In this document: positions 45,122 to 53,945 of the stretch, piece by piece
Position numbering within the stretch: the first letter of the stretch is position 1
How the letters are laid out: every line of letters begins with the position of its first letter
Made by a program: the position numbers and the translations under genes
Notes under the pieces: generated by a model
Databases searched by the model: none
The model's input: the letters and a program-made list of their open reading frames with translations, nothing else
Told to the model about the DNA's origin: nothing
Assembly (NCBI GenBank): GCA_029762625.1
Contig: JARVGI010000001.1
Coordinates: forward strand, 409,108 to 473,107
Direction of reading: 5' to 3'
Length of the DNA stretch: 64,000 bases
From: Methanomicrobiaceae archaeon
Lineage (GTDB): Archaea; Halobacteriota; Methanomicrobia; Methanomicrobiales; Methanomicrobiaceae

Positions 45122-45685
45122 TTATGCCGGATCGCATTGCATCATCGCACGCGCCATCAGACGGGCAACCCGGAGCGGCTCGGGGATCTTTCCGGCGGCG
45201 GTGAAATCATTGCAGAGGCGTGCAGCCTGTGGATCCTCGATCCCCCATCCCCGTATATAGATGCGGTGCCCGGTATGCAGGGCAATCTCCGTTCTCGCCC
45301 CGAGACGCACGTACGCCTCGATCCGTTGCTCGTCGCCCGGGAAATGAGCGGCGATCTCCTCCTCGAGACCCTCCGATGCTTCATAGGTGACGGCGATCAC
45401 GGGCAGCCCGGTCTGCTCGAGGATGACGAGGGGATCGACGATGTTGAACCAGGCGATGACGCACCCGCTGATCATGATGCAATTGATATCCGCCCGCCCG
45501 AGGCACCCGACCATCCGCAGCACGGCACCGGTCGCATCCATGCCGCCCACCGTGATCCGGTCGAATACCGCCCCGTCGATGATGCGATCCTTGCGCATAA
45601 CAAGGCCGCACACCGTCGAATGCTCTCTTCCAGAAAAGCTTTCGGCGATTCCAAGCACCCTCAGCCCTTTTTTGGCCACATGCAT
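45122..45685 (-). CDS. DUF99 (UPF0215) family protein, endonuclease V homologue
   Basis: A 187-residue protein of the archaeal DUF99 family, distantly related to endonuclease V. Visible parts are KKGLRVLGIAES, VCGLVMRKDRIIDG, VGGMDATGAVLRM, DINCIMISGCVIAWFNIVD and a final helical part. Start at ATG 45685, about 25 nt after a TATA-like TTTAAA shared with the divergent glycosyltransferase promoter. Function unknown; its presence about 2 kb from an endonuclease V with a changed active site is noteworthy. Confidence 0.8.
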   Translation of the reverse strand: MHVAKKGLRVLGIAESFSGREHSTVCGLVMRKDRIIDGAVFDRITVGGMDATGAVLRMVGCLGRADINCIMISGCVIAWFNIVDPLVILEQTGLPVIAVTYEASEGLEEEIAAHFPGDEQRIEAYVRLGARTEIALHTGHRIYIRGWGIEDPQAARLCNDFTAAGKIPEPLRVARLMARAMMQCDPA

Positions 45686-45724
45686 GAAAGCACTTATGAC
45701 GATGAATTTTAAATAGTATACCCA

Positions 45725-46648
45725 ATGGAAATCATCAAAGATGATGTCTGCATCTTCATCCCCACCCTCAACGAGGCCCCGACCATCGGACCGCTGATCC
45801 GGGCGTTCAAAGAACGGGGATACCGGCACATCCTGGTCCTGGACGGGAACAGTTCGGACAGGACCGCGGACATTGCCCGAAACGAGGGGGCGCGGGTTGC
45901 GATCCAGACCGGGCGGGGAAAGGGCAACGCGATTATCGAGGCAATCGATCTGATCGAGCGCCCGTACGTGCTCATGCTCGACGGCGACGGAACCTACGCA
46001 CCCGAGGAGGCGGAGACCATGCTCCGGCCTCTCTTCGAGGGCGCGGATCATGTCATCGGCAACCGCCTCGAGAACCCCGATGCAGGGGCATTGACCCGGC
46101 TCAACCGCTTCGGCAATGACGTGATCAACTACCTCTTTAAAATGGCCCACGGGAGGTATCTCTATGATATCCTCTCAGGCTACCGTGCATTCACCCTCCA
46201 ATCCGCGAAGATGCTGCACCTCAGGGAGTCAGGGTTCGAAATCGAGACGGAGATGGCGGCAGAAGCGGTGCGGCACAACCAGACTGTCGTCGTCGTCCCG
46301 GTCCAGTACCGGATGCGTCCCGGGACGGATACAAAACTGAGCCCTCTGAAAGACGGGCTGAAAATCATTTCGGCCGTCTACCGCATGGCCAAAATGAGCA
46401 ACCCCCTCTTTTATTTCGGCCTGATCGGACTGGTTTTTCTCGCCATCGGCAGTATCACAGGCCTGTACGTGGTCTATGAGTGGATCCAGCGCATCGAGCA
46501 CATCCCCCTCACCATCCTCACCGTGCTGCTCCTCGTGCTCGGATTCAATATCTTCATGTTCGGGGTGATCAGCGACATGATCCTCACCTTCCACCGCGAG
46601 GTAATGCGGGAGATCTACCGCCTGAAACCCCCGAATTCACCCAAATAA
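45725..46648 (+). CDS. GT2 glycosyltransferase, AglJ-like
   Basis: A 307-residue enzyme with a GT-A domain: FIPTLNEAPTIG, VLDGNSSDRT, the metal-binding MLDGDGTYAP, then YDILSGYRAF. Two membrane helices (LIGLVFLAIGSITGLYVVY, LTILTVLLLVLGFNIFMFG) close the C-terminus. The arrangement matches dolichyl-phosphate sugar transferases, notably AglJ, which adds the first sugar in archaeal N-glycosylation. Donor sugar unknown. Its end overlaps the convergent class II aldolase gene by 34 nt. Confidence 0.82.
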   Translation: MEIIKDDVCIFIPTLNEAPTIGPLIRAFKERGYRHILVLDGNSSDRTADIARNEGARVAIQTGRGKGNAIIEAIDLIERPYVLMLDGDGTYAPEEAETMLRPLFEGADHVIGNRLENPDAGALTRLNRFGNDVINYLFKMAHGRYLYDILSGYRAFTLQSAKMLHLRESGFEIETEMAAEAVRHNQTVVVVPVQYRMRPGTDTKLSPLKDGLKIISAVYRMAKMSNPLFYFGLIGLVFLAIGSITGLYVVYEWIQRIEHIPLTILTVLLLVLGFNIFMFGVISDMILTFHREVMREIYRLKPPNSPK

Positions 46649-47160
46649 TACAATATTTTGCATGCGTGCTCAACGGCTGAGGTGAGGATGAGCGCCTCCC
46701 GGAGCGTTGTTCCAAACGCAAAGGTGCCGTGGCCCCGGGCGATTGCGACGGGGGAGGATGAGATGCCGCCGGCGACCGCACGGGCCAGCTCCTGTGTTCC
46801 CGGCGGGCCTTCCACCACGGGAACGAGGGGGCAGAGCAGCGATCCCTCGCTGTCCACCGGCTCGACCCGGTCGAAGACGAGCGATGCCGCCACCGAGAAG
46901 GGCGGGTGGGCATGCACGCAGGCCCTATGGGACGATGCGGCATACGCCTCCAGGTGCACGCGGTACTCGCTTGACGCCGCAGCCGGCACCGGACCGCGCA
47001 TGGGCACGAACACCGGATCGATTCTCTCGTCGAGGAACGAACCTCCCGCGGTGATGTACATGCCGTCGTCTGCCCGCACGCTCATGTTTCCGAAATTGCC
47101 GGAGACCAGCCCCTCCTGCATGAGGCGCAGGCCTATCTCACAAAATGCTGATTGCGGCAT
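46615..47160 (-). CDS. Class II aldolase/adducin family protein
   Basis: A 181-residue protein with the family's zinc site: SGNFGNMSVRADDGMYIT, VHAHPPFSVAASL and IARGHGTFAFG, with an upstream Glu in EYRVHLEAY. Members cleave sugar phosphates (fuculose-1-phosphate aldolase type) or act as dehydratases. Start at ATG 47160 (MPQSAFCE) preceded by GGAGATCG; the frame extends to 47256. Substrate not assignable. Confidence 0.78.
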   Translation of the reverse strand: MPQSAFCEIGLRLMQEGLVSGNFGNMSVRADDGMYITAGGSFLDERIDPVFVPMRGPVPAAASSEYRVHLEAYAASSHRACVHAHPPFSVAASLVFDRVEPVDSEGSLLCPLVPVVEGPPGTQELARAVAGGISSSPVAIARGHGTFAFGTTLREALILTSAVEHACKILYYLGEFGGFRR

Positions 47161-47259
47161 TGCGATCTCCGTATTCTTTGCGACGCGGCGCTGCCGTGGC
47201 TCGCGCGGGCAGAAAATGATGGTTCGCATCCCGCATTTCCGTCCGCGCACGCGCACCGG

Positions 47260-47907
47260 CTATACAAACCGGATTCCCACGTCCTTCATCCGGTTGAGCC
47301 GGGCAAGGTTGAGGAGCAGCGGCGTGATGCTCTCCACGATCGACGAGATCGCGAGAGGGCCGGCATCAAATGGACGGAGCTTCGAGATTGAGGCGACGAA
47401 CTGCATCACCTCCGCCTTTGCAGCCCCCTCGTCACTGCACACGGCCACCGAATACTCGAGCGGGTCGGCGAGATCTTTCCAGCGGTTCGCGGCGATGTTG
47501 TTGAAGGCGGTCACGACGCTCGCTTCCGGGAGCAGGCGGGCGATGAGCTGCGCTGCGGACCCCTCGCCGGGCGGCGCGTAGTAAAAATCCTCCGATTTCC
47601 CGATGGGATTGACCGGAGAGACGACGACCTTCTCCTCGAACCCGGTCAGTTCTTCCAGTGTGCTCTCCACAAACCGGAAGGGAATCGCGAGGACGATGAT
47701 GTCGCCTTCGTCCACCGCATCCTGGTTGCACAGCCCGATGCAGTGCCCGGACACCCCCTCCTTTTTCAGGGTGTCGAGGGTGCACTCGCTCGCCGAACAG
47801 GCCTTCTCCACCTCCCTCGAACCGATAATGACCTCATGCGAGGGGGCGAGGCGGAGCGCCATTCCCTCGCCGATACCGCCGGTACCCCCGACGATACCGA
47901 TCTTCAT
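47260..47907 (-). CDS. npdG: NADPH-dependent F420 reductase (F420H2:NADP oxidoreductase)
   Basis: A 215-residue enzyme moving hydride between F420H2 and NADP+. The nucleotide motif is GIVGGTGGIGEGMALRL, with the NADP-preferring IIGSREVEKA, VLAIPFRFV and SPVNPIGK; the C-terminal part has FNNIAANRW. Length is normal. ATGA overlap with the thioredoxin gene upstream ties both together: NADPH made from F420H2 could feed a thioredoxin reductase encoded elsewhere. Confidence 0.93.
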   Translation of the reverse strand: MKIGIVGGTGGIGEGMALRLAPSHEVIIGSREVEKACSASECTLDTLKKEGVSGHCIGLCNQDAVDEGDIIVLAIPFRFVESTLEELTGFEEKVVVSPVNPIGKSEDFYYAPPGEGSAAQLIARLLPEASVVTAFNNIAANRWKDLADPLEYSVAVCSDEGAAKAEVMQFVASISKLRPFDAGPLAISSIVESITPLLLNLARLNRMKDVGIRFV

Positions 47908-48179
47908 GCATCCACCAGCGGGGAGAGAATCGCCTCGAGTTCATCGGCACGGGTCACTCCTTCCAGCGTCCTGACGATCTGGCCGTCCTTTTCCACGATG
48001 AGCGTCGGGACAACCCGTATGCCGTATTTCACGGCATCCTCCATGTTCTGGTCGACATCGATCATGCGAATCTCGATCGTCTCTCCCATGCGTTCTTTCA
48101 GCTCATCGAGGATGGGTTTCTGGATCTTGCACGGTCCACACCACTCAGCAGAAAAATCTATCAATACAGGTTTTGCCAT
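47904..48179 (-). CDS. Thioredoxin
   Basis: A 91-residue thioredoxin with active site AEWCGPCKIQ and the cis-proline RVVPTLIVEKDG. It is a small soluble disulphide reductant. A TATA-like AATATTTATTTATC at about 48210-48222 and an AAGGGATT ribosome site precede the ATG, so this gene heads the operon with npdG. Confidence 0.93.
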   Translation of the reverse strand: MAKPVLIDFSAEWCGPCKIQKPILDELKERMGETIEIRMIDVDQNMEDAVKYGIRVVPTLIVEKDGQIVRTLEGVTRADELEAILSPLVDA

Positions 48180-48234
48180 GGCACAATCCCTTCACTGAAG
48201 TCGCAGAAAAGATAAATAAATATTGTTATCGGGA

Positions 48235-49692
48235 TTATCTGGACAGAAGCGCCATGATTATCTTTCCGTAGGCGGGCCGGGTGATGACCACGCCGATGAG
48301 CACACCCAGGATGGTGACGATGGCAAACCCGCGCAGGGACGAGAGGTCCATCAGGGCGAGCGGGAGCATGGCGATGATCGTCGTCGATGCCGCCACCACG
48401 ATGATGCCGAGCGCACGGCCAAGGCGCTTCTGGTAGAGATTGGGGGAGGGAATGCCGCCTTCATGGAGCACCTCATCGGTGATGACCACGAGCTGGTCGA
48501 TGCCCGTACCGAGCACGGCGATAATCCCGGCGATGGCCGCGAGATCCAGCTGCTGGATGTACCGGGCGATGCCGAGCAGAATGATGATTTCCGCGATGTT
48601 GGTCCCGATCATCGGCAGCACGATCAGCGGTTCCCTGTACCGGTAGTAGACGACCACGGCCACTGCGAGCAGGGCGAACAGGCCTGCGAGGATGCTCATC
48701 GTCTTGAAGTGCTCTCCGAGCGCTGCGGAAACGGATCCGGATCCCGCGATCGAGACGTCGACGGGGAGCGCACCGGCACGCAGGTGGATTTCAAGGTTTT
48801 TGGCCTCTTCCAGCCCCGCATCACCGGCTCCGGTCGACGCACTGAGCGACCGCACCGTCGAGGTCCGGAGATCGCCGGCGAGTTCGGGGGAGAGCGGTGC
48901 GCTGTACACCACCTCATCGTCAAGAAGCATGATGAGATCGTGCGCCTCGGGGTTGTCCACCGCGCCGTAGGTCAGCGCCGCTTGTCTGAATGCCTGCGCC
49001 CCTTCCTCGTTCAGGGTGAAGCCCACCCCCCAGAGCGTGGTCCCGGGTTCCCTGCTCGGCGTGGAGACGCTGGTGATGGCGTCGCCGAAGAGCACGTGTT
49101 CGGTCGCGTTCCCGACAGTCTGGATGCGAATCTCGAACTTGCCCTGCTGGCCCACCACGTCCTGGGCCGTGGCGATATCCGCACCGGCGATTTCGATCCT
49201 GATGTACCTGGTGACACCCGACATCCCGCTGATGGTATTGACCCGCGCATCGCGCGTTCCCAGGCTGTTGATCTTGTCCTCGAGGATGCGCTTGATGTCG
49301 CTGGCGGTCGATTCGGAAACGCCCTGCTCGTAGGCGACCACGGTGCCGCCCGCCGCTTCGAACGCCGCCTCGAGTTCCTCCCGGGTATAGGATTTCCGGA
49401 TTTCAAGGCGGTCATCGTCGATCAGGAGGACCTCCCCATCCAGTCTCGCGTCGAGATCCGCGGCAAACGAGGCGGGGTCGCGGTCCGTAGCGAAACGGAC
49501 CACCTCCGCGTCGAAGCCGAGCTGGATCCAGGCGCCGCCCTCGAGATCGAGCCCGAGCTGCAGGTTGCCGGCCACCCCCTTCTCCGGGGAAAACGGCACG
49601 AGATAAATGCTCGCCAGGGAGAAGACCACGAGGACGGTCATCAGGATGATGCGCCAGTCCGAGAATATCGCCCTGAATGTATCGCTGCTCAT
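48235..49692 (-). CDS. secD: Preprotein translocase subunit SecD
   Basis: A 485-residue membrane protein: an N-terminal helix (IILMTVLVVFSLASIYLV), the D1 motif LQLGLDLEGGAWIQL, a large extracellular region and five C-terminal helices containing LGTGIDQLVVITDE. With SecF it helps late stages of Sec export. Start ATG 49692 overlaps the SecF stop (ATGA); the frame extends to 49752. A 17-residue or longer insert in the periplasm-like domain contains TGAGDAG, common in archaeal SecD. Confidence 0.92.
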   Translation of the reverse strand: MSSDTFRAIFSDWRIILMTVLVVFSLASIYLVPFSPEKGVAGNLQLGLDLEGGAWIQLGFDAEVVRFATDRDPASFAADLDARLDGEVLLIDDDRLEIRKSYTREELEAAFEAAGGTVVAYEQGVSESTASDIKRILEDKINSLGTRDARVNTISGMSGVTRYIRIEIAGADIATAQDVVGQQGKFEIRIQTVGNATEHVLFGDAITSVSTPSREPGTTLWGVGFTLNEEGAQAFRQAALTYGAVDNPEAHDLIMLLDDEVVYSAPLSPELAGDLRTSTVRSLSASTGAGDAGLEEAKNLEIHLRAGALPVDVSIAGSGSVSAALGEHFKTMSILAGLFALLAVAVVVYYRYREPLIVLPMIGTNIAEIIILLGIARYIQQLDLAAIAGIIAVLGTGIDQLVVITDEVLHEGGIPSPNLYQKRLGRALGIIVVAASTTIIAMLPLALMDLSSLRGFAIVTILGVLIGVVITRPAYGKIIMALLSR

Positions 49693-50549
49693 CTCACACC
49701 TCCCTTCGGGGATGCAAGGTACCCCTTCAGCAGGCCGGCATTGAGCATCCACGTGTTCATGAGGTCGACGACCAGACCGACCAGGAGCACCAGCGAAATA
49801 TCCCTGACGATGGCGAGCTGCCCGATGCTCGAGACCACGAACATCGCCGCCACGGCGGTAAGGGTGGTCGTGGTCATGATCATCCCCGTCCGAAAGGCGC
49901 CCTCCAGTTTTTCATCCAGCTTCCCCTTTCGTTTCAGGAGTTTCGAGGTGAGCAGGACATCGCTGTCCACTGAATAGCCTATCAGCATCAGGAGGGCGGC
50001 GGTGGTTCCAAGCGTCAGCGAGATGCCGAGTACATCCATGAACGCCGCGGTAATGACGATGTCCGAGAATGCAGAGAGCACAACGGCGACGCAGGGGACG
50101 ATTCTCCGAAACGCCAGAAACACCACCACCGACATCCCGGCAAACGAAAACAGGAGGGCGTAGAGCGCCTGTGACTGGAGGGTCCTGCCGAACGTTTCCC
50201 CGATCTGGTCGATCCCTGCATCGGGGTATCGCTCCTGTATCCGTGCCGTCAATGCGCGGAACCGTTCATCGTCGAGCTGTTCGAATACAAGGTATTTGCC
50301 GTCGTTTATGCTTTCCCCGACACTGGAAAGCGGGAAATCGGCAAAATATTCTTCAATCTCCTCCCTGCTGTCCGGGGTGAAGAGCGTGACACCGACACCG
50401 CCGGCAAAATCGATCCCCGGGTTGACCGGCAACCCGGTGGCGAGGGTGTTGAAGGAGAGAAATATGAGCGATACCACCAGGAGAATGAGGGGGAGCGCAA
50501 CCATCTGCGCGGGGGGGTATCTGCTGATATCGTAGGTGAAAAATCCCAT
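49689..50549 (-). CDS. secF: Preprotein translocase subunit SecF
   Basis: A 286-residue membrane protein with six helices: motif PGIDFAGGVGVTLFTP after the first, then SFAGMSVVVFLAFR, FSDIVITAAFMDVLG and IGYSVDSDVLLTSKLL. The gene precedes secD, the usual archaeal order. ATG 50549 is about 26 nt after a TATA-like CATTTAAAC, so a leaderless transcript is likely. Confidence 0.93.
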   Translation of the reverse strand: MGFFTYDISRYPPAQMVALPLILLVVSLIFLSFNTLATGLPVNPGIDFAGGVGVTLFTPDSREEIEEYFADFPLSSVGESINDGKYLVFEQLDDERFRALTARIQERYPDAGIDQIGETFGRTLQSQALYALLFSFAGMSVVVFLAFRRIVPCVAVVLSAFSDIVITAAFMDVLGISLTLGTTAALLMLIGYSVDSDVLLTSKLLKRKGKLDEKLEGAFRTGMIMTTTTLTAVAAMFVVSSIGQLAIVRDISLVLLVGLVVDLMNTWMLNAGLLKGYLASPKGGVR

Positions 50550-50760
50550 GTACTAATGGTGCACCCGCATCAGTTTAAATGATCGGTAATTGCACGGTAA
50601 ATAATGGCGCAGATGGGCTGAAATGTCACAAATACCCTCAAAGCAGCGGCCTTGTGACGGAGCGCACCGCCGCGGCGCACACGGTGCGGCGCCCTCCGAG
50701 GCGGGCGCGATCCTTCACCTGCAAACCGGAGGCCGTGTTCGTCGTATTCTCCCGCAAACG

Positions 50761-50782
50761 CCTCAAAAGAGTTTTTTTGAGG
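50761..50782. promoter_or_regulatory. Inverted repeat ahead of the DUF2551 promoter
   Basis: CCTCAAAA (50761-50768) and TTTTGAGG (50775-50782) form 8-bp arms around a 6-nt loop, about 12 bp upstream of a TATA-like AATATAAATAAA (50794-50805) that precedes the DUF2551 gene by the leaderless distance. This position suits an operator. It occupies the only structured part of the 277-nt gap between secF and this gene. The protein downstream is itself a putative DNA-binding protein, so autoregulation is possible. Confidence 0.4.
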
Positions 50783-50826
50783 GAAAAATGAAAAAATATA
50801 AATAAAATTCTACGAAACACCGACAT

Positions 50827-51141
50827 ATGAGAACGCCGGCGGATCTGAAAAAGGAGATCGAGTCCCGTCTGAAAAAGTATCTCTCCAGGGATAAAACCGG
50901 CATTCGGCACGAGCTGCTGAAGCTATTCCTGAAAGTCAAATCTCTGAGGGTGGTCGACATCTATGAAAACCTAAAGGATCGCTATACGACCAGCCACCAT
51001 TCGATTGCCTCGATGGTGGGTATCATCGCCTCGAAGATCGGCATCCTGCATGTGCGAAAAAACAAGGACAATGTCACTACGCACTATGAGCTGAAGGAGC
51101 AGTACACGGACATCGTCACCAAACTCGTCGGACCCGTATGA
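50827..51141 (+). CDS. DUF2551 winged-helix-like protein
   Basis: A 104-residue protein matching the methanogen DUF2551 family: KKEIESRLKKYLSRDKTGIRHEL, LKVKSLRVVDIYENL, then SIASMVGIIASKIGILHV. The middle is a winged-helix-type fold with a wing VRKNKDNVTTHYEL. Probably a DNA-binding regulator, target unknown. ATG at 50827 is about 27 nt behind the TATA box. Confidence 0.8.
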   Translation: MRTPADLKKEIESRLKKYLSRDKTGIRHELLKLFLKVKSLRVVDIYENLKDRYTTSHHSIASMVGIIASKIGILHVRKNKDNVTTHYELKEQYTDIVTKLVGPV

Positions 51142-51158
51142 CAACCCCGGAATAAAAA

Positions 51159-51177
51159 TTCTTTTTTACTTTTCTTT
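51159..51177 (+). terminator. T-rich terminator after DUF2551 gene
   Basis: Starting 18 nt after the DUF2551 stop, the sequence has runs of T6, T4 and T3 broken by single other bases. Archaeal RNA polymerase stops at such runs. It also lies just ahead of the next gene's start at 51195. Confidence 0.45.
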
Positions 51178-51194
51178 GCAATTGATACACAGCG

Positions 51195-51461
51195 ATGTAT
51201 TCTTATCACGGGCGTGGATCCGCGCCACACACGATCTCCATCGACGAGGAGGTCAGATCATACATTCTCGAGAGGAAATGCGATTTCCGCGTCTGCACTT
51301 CCTGCGGCGGTCCGGTGCTCCTCCCCGTCACAATCAAACCGCCGAAGGCAACGGACACCGAAATATATATCGATGATCGCACAATCTATGTCTCGATATA
51401 CCAGGTACGGTTCCTGGATCGAATCAAAGCAGACATGCTCCCCCATTTCTGCATGTATTAG
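51195..51461 (+). CDS. Small Cys-containing hypothetical protein
   Basis: An 88-residue protein with a CxxCGG motif in FRVCTSCGGPVLLPVTIKPP, probably a metal knuckle, then beta strands (TEIYIDDRTIYVSIYQVRFL) and a late Cys (PHFCMY). It precedes the archease gene by 15 nt in the same direction, so it is probably the first gene of the archease-rtcB operon. Family not recognised. Confidence 0.6.
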   Translation: MYSYHGRGSAPHTISIDEEVRSYILERKCDFRVCTSCGGPVLLPVTIKPPKATDTEIYIDDRTIYVSIYQVRFLDRIKADMLPHFCMY

Positions 51462-51476
51462 GTGGGCACACATTCC

Positions 51477-51890
51477 ATGCCGTTTACTGAACTGGAGCAC
51501 ACGGCTGATATCCTTGTCAGGGTGAACGCATCGAGCATCGAGCATCTCTTCGCCGAAGCGGCACGAGCAATGTTTTCCTTCATGCATGAACAGAGAAAGG
51601 GAGGACCTGTTGCGCGCACGCTCACGCTTGAGGCCGCGGACATGGATACGCTCCTGCATGATTTTCTCTCGGAGCTGCTCTATGCAGCAGAGGTTGACAA
51701 TCTGGTGTTTTCCGACGTCGATGTCTCGATCTCGGGATCCACTCTTGCAGCGACGGCATATGGCGAACCATTTGATCCGGACGTGCATGCAGAGGGTGCG
51801 GAGATCAAGGGGGTCTCGTATTACGGGCTTCAGATACGCAAAACCGAACAGGACAACCACTATCGCGTGGACATCCTGTTTGACGTGTGA
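51477..51890 (+). CDS. Archease, RtcB ligase cofactor
   Basis: A 137-residue protein with archease features: N-terminal FTELEHTADILVRV, the metal/guanylation site region MDTLLHDFLSELLYAAE, and the C-terminal GVSYYGLQIRKTE followed by VDILFDV. Archease speeds GTP-dependent guanylation and multiple turnover of RtcB. Start ATG 51477 with GGTGGG upstream. It is 12 nt before rtcB, the usual pairing. Confidence 0.93.
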   Translation: MPFTELEHTADILVRVNASSIEHLFAEAARAMFSFMHEQRKGGPVARTLTLEAADMDTLLHDFLSELLYAAEVDNLVFSDVDVSISGSTLAATAYGEPFDPDVHAEGAEIKGVSYYGLQIRKTEQDNHYRVDILFDV

Positions 51891-51902
51891 GGTGAGGTGC
51901 AG

Positions 51903-53336
51903 ATGCTGGAGAGTTTGAGAAAACTGGGTGGTGTTGAGTGGGAAATTCCCATCGGCTACACACCCAACATGAACGTGCCGGGGAAATTTTTCCTCTCGGA
52001 TCGCCTCGCGGCCGAGGTCGAGGAGGGGGCGATCCAGCAGCTGGCAAACGTTGCCACGATGCCGGGCATCGTGAACTATGCGCTCGCCATGCCGGACATC
52101 CACTGGGGATACGGGTTTCCCATCGGCGGTGTTGCGGCCTTCTCCCCCGACCACGGGGTGGTCTCCCCCGGCGGGGTGGGGTTTGATATCAACTGCGGGG
52201 TCAGGCTGATCGCGACCCCGCTCCGGGAAGAGGAGGTCGACAACCGCAGGGAATTAATCGAACGCCTCTTTCGGGCCGTACCAACCGGGGTCGGGGCGCG
52301 GAGCCCGCAGAAACTCTCCATCGCCGAAGTAAAAAACCTGCTCGTCGAGGGCGCGTCATGGCCCGTGGAGCACGGATTCGGCATGGATGCAGATCTCCAC
52401 CACTGCGAGCAGGAAGGGAGGATGGAGGAGGCGGACACGGCGCATGTCAGCGAGAAAGCGATACAGCGGGGGGTTCCCCAGTGCGGAACGCTCGGGTCGG
52501 GCAACCATTTCCTTGAAATCCAGGTGGCGCGGGAGATCGTGGACAAAGATGCCGCCGCGATCTACGGCATCGCCGAGGGGCAGATCTGCATGATGATCCA
52601 TTGCGGGTCGCGGGGCCTCGGCCATCAGGTCTGCACCGACCATCTCAAGACACTCGAGCAGGCGATGAAAAAGTACCGCATCGACCTTCCCGACCGCCAG
52701 CTCGCCTGCGCCCCGCTGCATAGCAGTGAAGGCGAGGCATACTTCTCCGCGATGGCGGCGGCAGCGAACTACGCGTGGGCGAACCGGCAGATGATCATGC
52801 ACAATGCACGCACCGTGGTCGCAGACCTCTACGGGGTCGACTACGGGGAGATGAACCTGATCTACGATGTCGCCCATAATGTCGCCAAATTCGAGGAGCA
52901 TCTCGTCGACGGGCGGCGGGTGGAGCTCTGCGTGCACCGGAAGGGAGCGACCCGCGCCTTCGGGCCCGACCGGCCCGAGGTTCCGCAGGCGTATCGCGCC
53001 ACCGGGCAGCCGGTGATCATCCCCGGGAGCATGGGCACCTCGTCGTACCTTCTCAAGGGCACGCAGATCGCCATGGAGAAGAGCTTCGGGAGCACCTGCC
53101 ATGGCGCGGGACGCGTGCTCAGCAGAAGCAGGGCGAAAAAACAGTTCAGGGGATCGACATTGAAACAGGAACTCGAGCAAAAGCATATTGTGATCCGGGC
53201 GGCAAGCAATGCTGTGATCGCGGAGGAAGCACCCGGGGCGTACAAACCGAGCGACGAGGTGGTGCGGGTGGTCGATGCGGCAGGGCTGTCGCGGGTGGTC
53301 GCACGGCTTGAGCCGCTGGGAGTGATCAAGGGATGA
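51903..53336 (+). CDS. rtcB: tRNA-splicing ligase RtcB
   Basis: A 477-residue RNA ligase joining 2',3'-cyclic phosphate and 5'-OH ends, as after tRNA intron removal. Signature parts: PDIHWGYGFPIGGVAAF, GVGFDINCGVRL (metal Cys and Asp), GTLGSGNHFLEI, MIHCGSRGLGHQV, GSMGTSSYLL and the guanylation His in STCHGAGR. No intein. Start ATG 51903 after GAGGTG; GTG 51897 is an alternative. Its stop overlaps the ATG of an unknown gene. Confidence 0.95.
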   Translation: MLESLRKLGGVEWEIPIGYTPNMNVPGKFFLSDRLAAEVEEGAIQQLANVATMPGIVNYALAMPDIHWGYGFPIGGVAAFSPDHGVVSPGGVGFDINCGVRLIATPLREEEVDNRRELIERLFRAVPTGVGARSPQKLSIAEVKNLLVEGASWPVEHGFGMDADLHHCEQEGRMEEADTAHVSEKAIQRGVPQCGTLGSGNHFLEIQVAREIVDKDAAAIYGIAEGQICMMIHCGSRGLGHQVCTDHLKTLEQAMKKYRIDLPDRQLACAPLHSSEGEAYFSAMAAAANYAWANRQMIMHNARTVVADLYGVDYGEMNLIYDVAHNVAKFEEHLVDGRRVELCVHRKGATRAFGPDRPEVPQAYRATGQPVIIPGSMGTSSYLLKGTQIAMEKSFGSTCHGAGRVLSRSRAKKQFRGSTLKQELEQKHIVIRAASNAVIAEEAPGAYKPSDEVVRVVDAAGLSRVVARLEPLGVIKG

Positions 53337-53911
53337 AACGGAAAGCGGGACTGGCATGGGATTGCGAGCTCACCTTCAACCGGTACATCGAGGACTGCGG
53401 TGTCCAGTGCGAAACCGTGACCCCCCAGATGATTGCGGCGCCGTTCTATCGCGGCCGGTATGTGGGGCTGATCATTCCGACGGGATTCGGCAACCCCAAT
53501 TATTCGGGGCTGCTCCCCGCATTGAAGGCATCTGCATCACGGCTACAGGCATTCGTGGAGCAGGGCGGCAACCTCCTCGTCTGCGGCGCCATGAGCGGCA
53601 GGCCCGGGGCCTATGACTGGCTTCCCATCGATGTCGAGTATTGCCACGAATACTTCACCGCACGGGTGCACATCAACCAGGAAAGCCCTTTTGCATCGAT
53701 ACTGGAGGATTTCGACTGTGATGCAGTGGAATGCGACGGGTACTTCACCCGCCATGAGGGCACCCCGATCGTCACCTCCGGGGAGGGCACAACGCTCATG
53801 TTCAGCGAGCAGCTCGGCAGGGGTACGATCGTGGTCACGGCGGTGCACGAATATCCGTCCCGCTCATTTCTCAGGACATTCTGTTCGCATGATAAGGAAA
53901 CCTTATTTTAG
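53333..53911 (+). CDS. Class I glutamine amidotransferase-like protein, unknown function
   Basis: A 192-residue alpha/beta protein translationally coupled to rtcB (ATGA). It resembles the class I amidotransferase or BPL_N fold: VGLIIPTGFGNPNYSG, FVEQGGNLLVCGAMSG with a Cys where the nucleophile elbow would be, and a late His (VTAVHEYPSRS). Possible catalytic set Cys-His is suggestive only. Overlap with rtcB implies a role near RNA ligation or simply shared control; function unknown. Confidence 0.55.
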   Translation: MKRKAGLAWDCELTFNRYIEDCGVQCETVTPQMIAAPFYRGRYVGLIIPTGFGNPNYSGLLPALKASASRLQAFVEQGGNLLVCGAMSGRPGAYDWLPIDVEYCHEYFTARVHINQESPFASILEDFDCDAVECDGYFTRHEGTPIVTSGEGTTLMFSEQLGRGTIVVTAVHEYPSRSFLRTFCSHDKETLF

Positions 53912-53945
53912 ATTGAAAATTCACTGAACCTGTGAGGCATGTCAG

